A stretch of DNA of 41,557 bases from Desulfocarbo indianensis (lineage in GTDB: Bacteria > Desulfobacterota > Desulfarculia > Desulfarculales > Desulfarculaceae). Below, one piece after another: positions 24,611 to 33,496 of the stretch. Position 1 is the first letter of the stretch; each line of letters starts with the position of its first letter. Under the pieces are notes generated by a model that saw nothing but the letters and a program-made list of their open reading frames with translations, was not told where the DNA came from and did not search any database. The position numbers and the translations under genes are program-made. The stretch covers positions 701,988 to 743,544 of the forward strand of contig LBMP01000002.1 in NCBI GenBank assembly GCA_001184205.1, given 5' to 3'.

Positions 24611-27177
24611 GCCCCCCGTCCACGGCCACATAGCCCTGCCGCATTGCAATAACCGCAAGAAGAAATCAGCACCATTCCTGATTCGTCAATAGTGCTCTTT
24701 TTTGGGGGGGCTTCGCCGGCGCCCGGAGCGTGGATGATGCCAGCATCAATCTCGATAAATCGTTGGTTCACGGCACTGACTAGGGCCTCCCATGTCTGTT
24801 CAATGGAAGGGCCTTTCAGTCCCTCGGCACTGGGGAAAATACCTTGGTCTGTAGTGAGCATGGCCGCTTCGCGGATGATGAATACGCCACATGCCGGCAG
24901 ATTATTGCTCCGCTTGTCTTGGCAGAGATGGGCGTAGCATGCCATTTGGGTTGCTGTACCGTTCTCCAGCTTTTCGCGCCAACGACGGCTGCCTCCTCGC
25001 TTGAAATCGATTACCGCGTGACCGGCCACCAGGTCTGGTATGCCGTGAAGCTCGAAATCCAGCTCCGGAACCTTGCGGCTGTACCTAGTTTCCATTGCCG
25101 ATGGCTTAAGCCCGGCGGCACTTAGCATCTCTACCAATCTCTTGGCGGCCACGCCCACCGCCCGCCTGGTCCTGGCCTTGACGTCCTCTTTCCCTGGTTG
25201 GAAAATCGGTGCGGCCAGTAAAGGTCCATCCCGATCGAAAATCTCCAGCGCTTGGCATTCGGCCTGTTGAGGCTCAGCCGGCAAGGTCTCCAGTAAACGG
25301 GCCAAAACCTCATGCATGAACTGCCCTTCTAAAAATGAGCCGCTTTGCAACGAAGCTGTCGAACCACCCCGTATGTAGGCAAGGTCCTCGATCACCCACC
25401 GGAAGGGGCAGCTCACCAGCCGCTCTAGGCTGGCGGGCCACTCCTGCTCCCTGCGCAGGGTCGCTCCCTTGGGGGCATGCCATATTGGCACCGGCCCGGG
25501 TAGCTCTACCAAATGCCGTTTACTGCGTTTGGGGGCACCTATGGGTTGGGCCATCTCAAGCAAGGAAGTGTCGGCCCCTTTTTCAGCTCTGGCCAAGACC
25601 TCATCCCACAAAGGATGCGTAGCCAGCTCCTCGCCATCTTCGCCACGGGCCGGACAAACCAGGAGCAGGATCTCTTCAGCCATAAGCAGTGGCCTTTGCC
25701 AAGCCTGGGCCAACGCCAGCGCCTCGTCGCCGGGTTCGGGAATCTCTACCCCGGCCTCCCGCAGTTCCTTTCTCTCATTGGAATTTAAAGGCAATTGATG
25801 CGGTCTGGCCTCGGAACCGCGATGGAAATTCCACCATACGATTACCTTGGCCCGTCCCACGATACTGCCTGGTGTGCCCACACTGGCCATGCCGGCCTGG
25901 GCCTGGTTCAAGGCCGGGAGTCCGACCTCCGCGGTGGCGTCCTGAATAGCTCGCTGAAGTTGGGCTGGGGACAGATCGCTTACACCTGACAGGTCCAGCA
26001 ACCTCATGAGGTTGCTTAGTTGCCTCAGCACCGGCTCCAATAGCGCCTGCTCTTCATCTCCCAGTTTAGCCCGTCCCCTGGCCCAGTTCTCCAATACTGT
26101 TAGGCGTTCTTCGATGGAGCGAACCGGATAGCGTCCCTTCTGATCGGCTTGGCTGAATAAGAGTTCAAGCCGTTTTCGCACGCGAGAGCGTGATTCTGGG
26201 TCGGGGAGTTTTTCAAGGCCTTCTGCCAGCGCCTTTTGCCAGACATCTGAACCGACCGCGGGCCATTCTTGCAGGGCGTTGGTAAGCCGAAAGGCAATTC
26301 CGCGCGGGACCGGACCCTGCGGAAGGGTCAGAAGCTCCAGGGCACGCTGTGGATCCGGGGGGCTCCATCCCATCTCCAAGACCAAAGGCACCACTTGCAA
26401 AAGGGTGTGGTCATACACGCTGGACGGAGAACCAAGGCAAGGCAAACCGAAGTTACGCAACTCTCTATCCAGCACTGCATCGCCGCCAATGATGACCGTG
26501 CCATTCAGATCACCCCTGGCGGCCAGCCAGGCCGCCACCTCATGGGCTGCCGCTAGCGGACCTGCCGGGCGTAGAAGCTGCAAGCTGCCGTCACCCGTGG
26601 GCTTGAATCCCGGCTTTCGCGCGGCCTCGAGATCGCCGGAAGGTGTTGCCGCTCCAGGCTCCATGACCTCCACTTTGGTCCCTTGCGCCTGCAACGCCTT
26701 GAGCACCTGTCGCCATGCCAGGGGCAATTCGTCCAAAGGCTCACATAGACTTACTCGTGCCATGTCAGCCCGACGCTTTGAAAGGGTCTGGAAAACATCA
26801 TTCAGGCGGTCAGGGAATCCCGGCAGCACACTTTTGGTTACCTGTGCCAGTGATTTTAGCAGCGGTGTGACCGGCTGGCCCTGCCAGCCATGCAGGCACA
26901 GGCGGTCCCGCCAAGTCAGCAGTTTGCGTGCCGTGCCGAATGGGTCCACCTTGGCCGACTCGGACCAGAAACCGTTTTGCTTTTGAATCGTTGGCACCAG
27001 AGCCGCAGCCCTAAGAGCGTCCGGTTCAGCCGGATAGCGCAGACCAAGGGTGGTTTCCAGCAGCGAAAGCAGACCATTCTGGCCCACCCAGGTCTCACCG
27101 GCCACTGCCTCCAGGTCAGTGAGAGGACCGGGCCAAAAGCCTGCGTCGAACTCTGCAGAAAAGGTTACGCATTTCAT
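24607..27177 (-). CDS. AddB-like protein with iron-staple PD-(D/E)xK nuclease domain
   Basis: 856 residues. The N-terminal two thirds look like a degenerate helicase without a Walker A, as in AddB. The C-terminal nuclease has LVSCPFRW (C590), a DLVAGHAVIDFKRGG active site (D724, K726) and TQMACYA (QxxxY motif). The very C-terminus has Cys-x2-Cys-x5-Cys (C841, C844, C850). One cysteine before and three after the nuclease is the [4Fe-4S] staple of AddB, Cas4 and Dna2. With the overlapping downstream AddA-like gene it should form a two-nuclease complex. The overall length is shorter than most AddB proteins. It lies 77 bp after the SF2 helicase gene. Confidence 0.8.
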   Translation of the reverse strand: MKCVTFSAEFDAGFWPGPLTDLEAVAGETWVGQNGLLSLLETTLGLRYPAEPDALRAAALVPTIQKQNGFWSESAKVDPFGTARKLLTWRDRLCLHGWQGQPVTPLLKSLAQVTKSVLPGFPDRLNDVFQTLSKRRADMARVSLCEPLDELPLAWRQVLKALQAQGTKVEVMEPGAATPSGDLEAARKPGFKPTGDGSLQLLRPAGPLAAAHEVAAWLAARGDLNGTVIIGGDAVLDRELRNFGLPCLGSPSSVYDHTLLQVVPLVLEMGWSPPDPQRALELLTLPQGPVPRGIAFRLTNALQEWPAVGSDVWQKALAEGLEKLPDPESRSRVRKRLELLFSQADQKGRYPVRSIEERLTVLENWARGRAKLGDEEQALLEPVLRQLSNLMRLLDLSGVSDLSPAQLQRAIQDATAEVGLPALNQAQAGMASVGTPGSIVGRAKVIVWWNFHRGSEARPHQLPLNSNERKELREAGVEIPEPGDEALALAQAWQRPLLMAEEILLLVCPARGEDGEELATHPLWDEVLARAEKGADTSLLEMAQPIGAPKRSKRHLVELPGPVPIWHAPKGATLRREQEWPASLERLVSCPFRWVIEDLAYIRGGSTASLQSGSFLEGQFMHEVLARLLETLPAEPQQAECQALEIFDRDGPLLAAPIFQPGKEDVKARTRRAVGVAAKRLVEMLSAAGLKPSAMETRYSRKVPELDFELHGIPDLVAGHAVIDFKRGGSRRWREKLENGTATQMACYAHLCQDKRSNNLPACGVFIIREAAMLTTDQGIFPSAEGLKGPSIEQTWEALVSAVNQRFIEIDAGIIHAPGAGEAPPKKSTIDESGMVLISSCGYCNAAGLCGRGRGA

Positions 27178-27254
27178 TTGATTTGTCAGGGCCTTAATTT
27201 TAGTTTCTTTGGCGTGAGGTTTTGCACTATCAACCGCTTTGTACCAGAATTTTG

Positions 27255-30200
27255 TCAGGTCATAGGTTCAAGTGCGACCCTCCATCTGTCCGTATCGTAT
27301 TGTTGTTTGTCGCACTCAACATCGACCAGATATTCTAATAGGTCTTCCTGCCTCGGTTGCCCGAAGACCAGGCGGTAGACCGCAAGCATTTTTTTTAAGC
27401 GATGATAATGAGGTTCGTCCTTGCTGAATGCAAGGATTGGGACATGTCGTTCAATCCTTGCACCTCCCTCGACTTCATAAAGCCAATATGGAATCAAATC
27501 GTTTGCTTCAGCTGGTCGATCCTTTTTTGCCAACTCAAACATGAAACGCCACGGGTCGCCCTTTTGATCCCATCCTTCTCTCAATGCGTTCAGTCCATAG
27601 GCCAGCGCGACATTTTTCCTGACCGCATGACCCTTATATCTATGTATTCGTCCCTCCCGCTGTTCCAAATCAACAGGGTTATTGGGGAGGTTCCAATGGA
27701 TTACTGAATGACACCATGTATGAAAATCTAATCCCTCCTGCCCAATTGATGTCGAAGCGAGAACAAATGGTCTAAACGGTGAATTAAACGCCTCTCTTAC
27801 GGTGTCCGCCCGGGCGACGGTTGTTCCTCTCTCGTCTCTCAATTCAGCAAAACGTAAGGCAAAACGGCATCTGGTGTTATAACCTTCAAGTTTAACCTTG
27901 CGGTTTTCTAGGTCCACATGCACTTCATCCAGCTGCAACTGTGAGGTCCTAACAGAAAGGGACGAACCAATGGAATCCCCGATAGCAATCGCTCGTTCAG
28001 GCTCGGATTCGTCGATGACACCAAGCGATTCGATGAGGCAGTGACTTTGTTCATCAAGCAGAGATTGTATGTTTCCCTCGAGGCAATGCCGTAGTGCAAG
28101 CTGCCAATAGAAAGTGTCTGGCTTATCGCCCCGAAGGAGCGCAATGCTTTCAGGTAGGTTGAACAGGGTTCTGAATCCCTCCGATATTCTTACAGCCCCA
28201 TTAAGGAGGGCGTTAGAGTCCCAAGCAAGGGAAGGAGATTGTCTTCTAAGTGCTCGCAGGGCACATACACCCGGTGCTGCAACAGCCATCATGCTGAGTA
28301 TATTGATCAAATCGGCAGGAGGACGTCCGAGTGGAGTTTCGGTATCCTGATCCATTACCTGGTATAGTAGCTCCAGATGTTCTTTAAAGCGTTCGCCTCT
28401 CTCAGTGTATCCGTCTGTTGATACCGACGGCCAACCTTCGTTACCATCCATCAGCCAGGATTTCAGGCTCGGAAACCGATGTCCGTCCATGAGCGCCGGA
28501 GCTGCCCAATACCATCGCTGATCCTCAGGTCCTATATCGGTGGTTCCCTCAATAAGTTTAAGAAGGAGTGGTTCCAGAACCTCCCCGGCTCTCTCAATCA
28601 TGATGTCAGGTGGAATGGGACCTGCTTCATGATGGGCCATCGACAGGTCTAGAGGGTCTAGCAGATCTGCCAATGTCGGGCTTGGATATAGAAGAATCAG
28701 AACAGACATCCCGGTCAAACGACCTTCAGCGCTTCGAGAGTATCGAAGCAGCGGACGCAACTCGTCATAGAGCTGGTCATGGCTTATTTGTTTTGAAAGG
28801 CCGGATATCATCCTCCGCTCCGCCTCATAGGAGCAAAGGGCTGCAATCGCGTCAGGCACAACGTTCCATGCTGAAAACACCAAGTTCTTGGTCACCTTAT
28901 TGATCTCAGCATAAGGGCCGTCTGGCTTGCTGTAGGGCATGGAAGGCGGCATCCAGAGAATCTTCCAAAGCCCGCGGTCAATCGTGAGAGAAAAGAGCTC
29001 TCTCATTCTCGGGTTAGACGGAGACACCTCCTGATACGATTTGATGGCGGCTTTCTGAAGCAACCTATTTCCGTCTGAGCTCAAAGCGGCTATGAGCTCA
29101 TCGCTCGGATCGTCACATTGAGCCTCCAACTTACGCCTGAATTCGTATCGTCTAAGAAAGTTGATGAGATATGGGCTCGATTTCCAATACTCGATGATGT
29201 CACGCGCTCCAACGCTTGATGCGACTCTGTCGGCCATAACAGCCTCATGCAAGTCGCATGGCTGCAAAGTGGGTTTGTCTCGAGATTCAGAAAGCATTGC
29301 ATCAAGAGAGTTCGTCATGCCAACCCGTTCTGTTCGACACATAACACGACAAAGTGTCGATTGGAGGGCATCTCGGGCACTTGAAACTGCGGAACCATTT
29401 TCTGTTCCAATCATATATAGAGATTGCCTGAAAGATTGTATTTCCCTCTTAATGTCGTCTATGGCCGAATCAGAATCGAACAGGAACCGGAGGGTATTTA
29501 GAAAATCTGGGTAATGATCGTCATCTTGCTCGTGATCAAGAGATAGCATCTTATATGGTGTTGCCGACAAAAGCAGGGTCTTGACTTGCTCGTACCGAAA
29601 CAGTTTTTGGGCAAGCCTGGCTTCAGGATTAGTATGGTCCAGGAGATTTTTAAAGCGCTGAAACTCATCTAGGATGATCAAATCCGGTTCCAACATTTCG
29701 ACGCTCATTTCGGCAAGACGGAATCGCAGTTCCGAAACAAGTTCTAGTCGTTCTGGATGGTCCCACAGCACTCGTCTTTTTGACATTGCACAGAAATCTG
29801 CTATGCGCTGATGCAGATCTCGGTCTTCGATGACGTTCTTCACAAATGCTTCACAGATGTCGCTGTCGAGTGCTTCAGGCCTCCATTCATGGGTCCACCA
29901 CGACCAGTTGTCATCACTCACCCGACATTGAAGCAACCGTCTGAGTCCGGCAGGGCTGACACCCAATTTCCCTTTCAACAAGAGGTGAATCAGGGCTCGC
30001 TCTTCGTCTTTTCCTTCTCGGGATTTTGGATCGAAACTCGTTCCTGGCGTAAGGCTGACATAATTCACATGGTTCTTGCGAATTCCAGCAATATGCATTG
30101 GCAAAAGGGATAACCGAGTGGGTCGAACGAATTCCTGAACACCCGTAACATTCAACCGGTGAATATTCTGAGATGCGATGCTGACGTTGGAGCAGATATA

Positions 30201-30425
30201 GACGATGTCGATTCTATCCACTTCTCTTCGCAAATGTTCGATTGCAAGCGCGATGATCCCCCGCGCCACAAGAGTCTTCCCGAGACCAACCTCATCAGCC
30301 ACGAGAAAACGGTCTGTGGTGGTCGGGTCGAGGTAGAAACGGCGAAACACGTACTCAGCGGTACGACGTTGGAAGTCCTTTAATCTGGCAAGGACAAGTT
30401 CTGTATTTTCAGATCTTCTTGTCAC
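27255..30425 (-). CDS. SF2 (SNF2-like) helicase of the defence array
   Basis: 1056 residues. Motif I is DEVGLGKTLVARG (44-56), Ia VYICSN, II ILDEFQRF (a DEFQ instead of DEAH box), III LLLSATPYKML, and the C-terminal RecA lobe has STSIGQEGLDFHTW and LEQREGRIHRYKG. Between the lobes lies an insert of about 450 residues. This fits large SNF2-type translocases of restriction and defence systems rather than replication helicases. The start is a GTG whose sequence overlaps the PLD gene stop as GTGA, so translation is coupled. The coding sequence is AT-richer than the bam genes and the AddAB-like pair. The target and directionality are unknown. Confidence 0.82.
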   Translation of the reverse strand: MTRRSENTELVLARLKDFQRRTAEYVFRRFYLDPTTTDRFLVADEVGLGKTLVARGIIALAIEHLRREVDRIDIVYICSNVSIASQNIHRLNVTGVQEFVRPTRLSLLPMHIAGIRKNHVNYVSLTPGTSFDPKSREGKDEERALIHLLLKGKLGVSPAGLRRLLQCRVSDDNWSWWTHEWRPEALDSDICEAFVKNVIEDRDLHQRIADFCAMSKRRVLWDHPERLELVSELRFRLAEMSVEMLEPDLIILDEFQRFKNLLDHTNPEARLAQKLFRYEQVKTLLLSATPYKMLSLDHEQDDDHYPDFLNTLRFLFDSDSAIDDIKREIQSFRQSLYMIGTENGSAVSSARDALQSTLCRVMCRTERVGMTNSLDAMLSESRDKPTLQPCDLHEAVMADRVASSVGARDIIEYWKSSPYLINFLRRYEFRRKLEAQCDDPSDELIAALSSDGNRLLQKAAIKSYQEVSPSNPRMRELFSLTIDRGLWKILWMPPSMPYSKPDGPYAEINKVTKNLVFSAWNVVPDAIAALCSYEAERRMISGLSKQISHDQLYDELRPLLRYSRSAEGRLTGMSVLILLYPSPTLADLLDPLDLSMAHHEAGPIPPDIMIERAGEVLEPLLLKLIEGTTDIGPEDQRWYWAAPALMDGHRFPSLKSWLMDGNEGWPSVSTDGYTERGERFKEHLELLYQVMDQDTETPLGRPPADLINILSMMAVAAPGVCALRALRRQSPSLAWDSNALLNGAVRISEGFRTLFNLPESIALLRGDKPDTFYWQLALRHCLEGNIQSLLDEQSHCLIESLGVIDESEPERAIAIGDSIGSSLSVRTSQLQLDEVHVDLENRKVKLEGYNTRCRFALRFAELRDERGTTVARADTVREAFNSPFRPFVLASTSIGQEGLDFHTWCHSVIHWNLPNNPVDLEQREGRIHRYKGHAVRKNVALAYGLNALREGWDQKGDPWRFMFELAKKDRPAEANDLIPYWLYEVEGGARIERHVPILAFSKDEPHYHRLKKMLAVYRLVFGQPRQEDLLEYLVDVECDKQQYDTDRWRVALEPMT

Positions 30426-32236
30426 TTGTCAGCTTCCTCCATGGCAATTTCAAAGACCTTCCAAAACTCGATGAATTCTTTTGGGACAATGGATTTGCTA
30501 TCCTCATCGCGCATTAAGCGGTTTACAACGGCCTTGACATCTTTGAGCTTGTCCGGGCTTCGACTAAAAGCTCTGGCGAGTTCCTCGAGGATTGGCACTT
30601 CGTTAGTGAAGCCTTCAGTCCAGGAACCAGACCCATTCCCAGTGTTGAAGAGGCCACTCTTGTTTAAGAATCCACCAGTATATTCTCCAAGAAGTAGGAG
30701 TATATAGCGCAGAAAGCCTTCGCGATTATTTAAAACCAGTTTGAAGATGGCATCGTCCCGGTTTTCAGGGAGTCCCTCTATGGGAATATTTAACACCATA
30801 CGCAACGACAACTTCCTGATTACCGAAACGAATTCGAAGGCGACAAGCCCGGTCACAGATTCAGTGGCGTACCTTCCAATCTCAGCGAATCCGTACCGGG
30901 TTAGGTCGAAAACATCCTTAGCCCGGTCCTTCGACACAGTAATGGGCCAGGCCTTGAATCCAGACATGCCTGATATAGAAAGGGGCTCGGTCGAAACAAG
31001 TGATAACCGCCAGGCGTCTCCATCAGCTTCACAAGTCAATTTCAGTTTTGCATTTGCCAGTAAGTTTCTTGCTTTCTCAAGAGCCTTCCGTGCAGAAGCT
31101 TCCTCGTCGTCTACTGGAGCAAGCTCATCCGGTTGTGTGTACTCGGCCAAGATTGGGCCTAATCCGTTTTCACTAAGAAGCGTCTCTATGCCGCCAACAC
31201 GACTTGTTCTCCCGACCAGCTCGACCAGAACCTCGCTATTGTTGCATTGGAGCAGTGCTGTGGACGTGGCATTTGCTGAACCTAGGTAGAGCCTTGTCCA
31301 CCAGCCCTTTTCCGCCACATACACCTTTGCGTGCAGGCCAACGGTATCTTGCTTGTCTGGCTCCTCGCCATCTTCCGTCTCCGCCGCTTCATCGAGAGTG
31401 AACCACTTATCAGCCAGTTGCAGTGTCTCTGTGCGGATTTGATTTAGTTCGTCTGGCCTGGAAACAACGGCAACCAATTCCTCTGTCTGATCGCTTAGCC
31501 ACGAGAGTGCCTCGTCCGTTATGAATGGAGAGATAACTGCCATCCGCCTTGACCAAGACGGTGACCACGCTTTTCTTTTGTTGCCTATGATATGAAATGC
31601 AACTTCTTCAAATCCCTCTGGCAATTCCCATACTGTCTTTCTGAGGTCATCTGCAAGTCGGTCTATCTGGACCTTTCTTTCTTTTTCCACTGGCTGCGTA
31701 CTTATGGTTGGCAGAGAGCTCAGGAACTCTCCCAAAGGCCGATTGGCGGCAACATATCGTCGTCCAGGCCGTCCCTCCAGTTGCAGTGAGATATCCCACG
31801 ACCGGTCATAGGTAATGTTGCGTGATAATATGAGCAGCCGGATCAAAGGAGGCTCATCTATCTCCGGTTGAACAAAGCGTAGCACCCACATTTTGGGGTG
31901 AAATACACCTCCTCGTGGCGCTTTGGTCGGGATTACCATTGATTCAAGCAGGCCGAAAAGAACGTTGCTGCCCGAGGGGGATTTTATACCGGCATGGTCC
32001 ACGTAGACACTAAACCGGCCAGAAAGCCGACGGAGGGATTCCAGAAGCTTTATCGGGTCGATAGCGGCCGAAGAAGGGCGCTCGGCAAGTGCAATATGTG
32101 TCGGTAGTGAGAGTACTGTGGCCAGATCGAGGGAGTATGTTGTCGCAACTGCCTGGTCGAAAAGGTATCCCGGCGGTGGCGTTACGGCTCCAGTGTATAG
32201 GCTTCTATCGTCTGGATTAAGCATGACCGCTCCCAT
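30422..32236 (-). CDS. Phospholipase D-like protein with two HxK motifs
   Basis: 604 residues with two PLD-type half sites: HPKMWVLRF with SRNIT (H113, K115) and HAKVYVAEK with LGSANAT (H302, K304). These are the HxK(x)4(D/E) and GSxN elements of the phospholipase D superfamily, although the acidic residue is not a clear Asp in either. In defence clusters such proteins act as nucleases or DNA-binding partners of helicases (compare DrmC of DISARM), not as lipases. There is no signal peptide or membrane segment. Its start overlaps the end of the DUF6361 gene by up to 20 bp; an alternative ATG at 32224 has GGGAG in front. Confidence 0.8.
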   Translation of the reverse strand: MGAVMLNPDDRSLYTGAVTPPPGYLFDQAVATTYSLDLATVLSLPTHIALAERPSSAAIDPIKLLESLRRLSGRFSVYVDHAGIKSPSGSNVLFGLLESMVIPTKAPRGGVFHPKMWVLRFVQPEIDEPPLIRLLILSRNITYDRSWDISLQLEGRPGRRYVAANRPLGEFLSSLPTISTQPVEKERKVQIDRLADDLRKTVWELPEGFEEVAFHIIGNKRKAWSPSWSRRMAVISPFITDEALSWLSDQTEELVAVVSRPDELNQIRTETLQLADKWFTLDEAAETEDGEEPDKQDTVGLHAKVYVAEKGWWTRLYLGSANATSTALLQCNNSEVLVELVGRTSRVGGIETLLSENGLGPILAEYTQPDELAPVDDEEASARKALEKARNLLANAKLKLTCEADGDAWRLSLVSTEPLSISGMSGFKAWPITVSKDRAKDVFDLTRYGFAEIGRYATESVTGLVAFEFVSVIRKLSLRMVLNIPIEGLPENRDDAIFKLVLNNREGFLRYILLLLGEYTGGFLNKSGLFNTGNGSGSWTEGFTNEVPILEELARAFSRSPDKLKDVKAVVNRLMRDEDSKSIVPKEFIEFWKVFEIAMEEADK

Positions 32237-33431
32237 TCAAGCCCGCATCGAGATCTGAGAGCAGGGTTCTTACGTTTGACCAACGGTATGCCATCTGACC
32301 CACACCGGCGTACCCTTTCCACTGGTCCCTCGCCCTTGGATTCGTGAAGCGGGATCGAACGCCTTTGAGCCGCCGTTCCCTGGAGTTGATTAGCATCCTG
32401 CTGTCGGAATCGTCGGCTACATTGCCACGAGTAGCCAGTGCCCGTCGATGCCACGCCGAGACGAAGTCCTTTGTCTTCCTTGTGATCGTGTGTCCTCGGC
32501 CTGCAGTCAGATCCCATAAGCCCTGAAGCGGAAGATCAAGCCATTGACAATGTTGAAGTCGGCCTCTCCATTCTTCGATGTTTTCCCGATGTTCGTCTTC
32601 AAGCTCCTGTCGATCAGACAGCTCTGCCAGCATTAGGTTGTATAGAAATGCAGCACCATGCATGAGCGTTGAAAAGAACTCGGCGTAGTGTATTAGTTCC
32701 TTGTGCTCCGAAGAGAAGCTATTTAACTCCGGATGTTGCCAAGGAAAATCGCAATCAACGGGTTGACAATTGAGAGCCAAAAAAGCCAGAAGGCTGTCCT
32801 TTTGAGATTTCAACAGCCGGTCAAGCAAAAAACTAGCTTCATCTGGTTCAAGTTCAAAACTGATTTGATCTACGTCATCAGGAAAGCCATCCGGCGGAGC
32901 AGGCAATCGAGGATGCCAAGTCTGGGTTTCGCTTTCTGGATAATCGTCCTTTTCATAACGACGGCGAGAGACATCACGGCGGTTGTATACCTCGTCCACA
33001 TGCCTATGGTATTCATCCTGAGAACAGGGGATTCTCCGAATACCCCATTCACCCAAACCATTCCAGTAGACCGAACTCGGTAAGCGTTTTAAAGACCTGC
33101 CCGCAAGCCTCCCAAAAACACCTGCATGGTCCGAATTCGATAGAAGCGGATCGACCAAGGCCATTTCCATCTGGCGTGCCTTGGCGGCAAATGCAGGTGA
33201 GGACATTCGCCTTTTTTCAAGTTTCGTGTACACCCATGGAACAAAGAGCATGTACCGTAAACGAGTTTGGATCGTGCTTGTACCGGGAAACAAAGCGTCT
33301 GCAAATGAATCCCTAATCGCACCTAATCCGAGCTCATCTCGGCTTTCCCTTTCCTGAAAAAGCGAGAGGATGCGCAATGCCCTTTCTCGAGCAGTTGGGT
33401 CATGATCTATCCATGTTAATGAGGAGGGCAT
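32217..33431 (-). CDS. DUF6361 family protein
   Basis: 404 residues beginning MPSSLTWIDHDPTARERALRI. I recognise it as DUF6361-like from the N-terminus, with segments TRLRYMLFVPWVY (about 57-69) and SSVYWNGLGEWGI (about 117-129). No catalytic motif, signal peptide or membrane helix is visible; it is rich in Trp, Arg and acidic residues. Such proteins sit next to PLD-like and helicase genes, so a structural or adaptor role in the same complex is likely but not shown. It lies 65 bp after the broken ATPase gene and overlaps the PLD gene. Confidence 0.65.
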   Translation of the reverse strand: MPSSLTWIDHDPTARERALRILSLFQERESRDELGLGAIRDSFADALFPGTSTIQTRLRYMLFVPWVYTKLEKRRMSSPAFAAKARQMEMALVDPLLSNSDHAGVFGRLAGRSLKRLPSSVYWNGLGEWGIRRIPCSQDEYHRHVDEVYNRRDVSRRRYEKDDYPESETQTWHPRLPAPPDGFPDDVDQISFELEPDEASFLLDRLLKSQKDSLLAFLALNCQPVDCDFPWQHPELNSFSSEHKELIHYAEFFSTLMHGAAFLYNLMLAELSDRQELEDEHRENIEEWRGRLQHCQWLDLPLQGLWDLTAGRGHTITRKTKDFVSAWHRRALATRGNVADDSDSRMLINSRERRLKGVRSRFTNPRARDQWKGYAGVGQMAYRWSNVRTLLSDLDAGLNGSGHA

Positions 33432-33496
33432 TCCTGCTTACCTCATAGATAGTCGAAAGTTAATGACGATAACATGTTGTGAGACACTCTTCCTAT

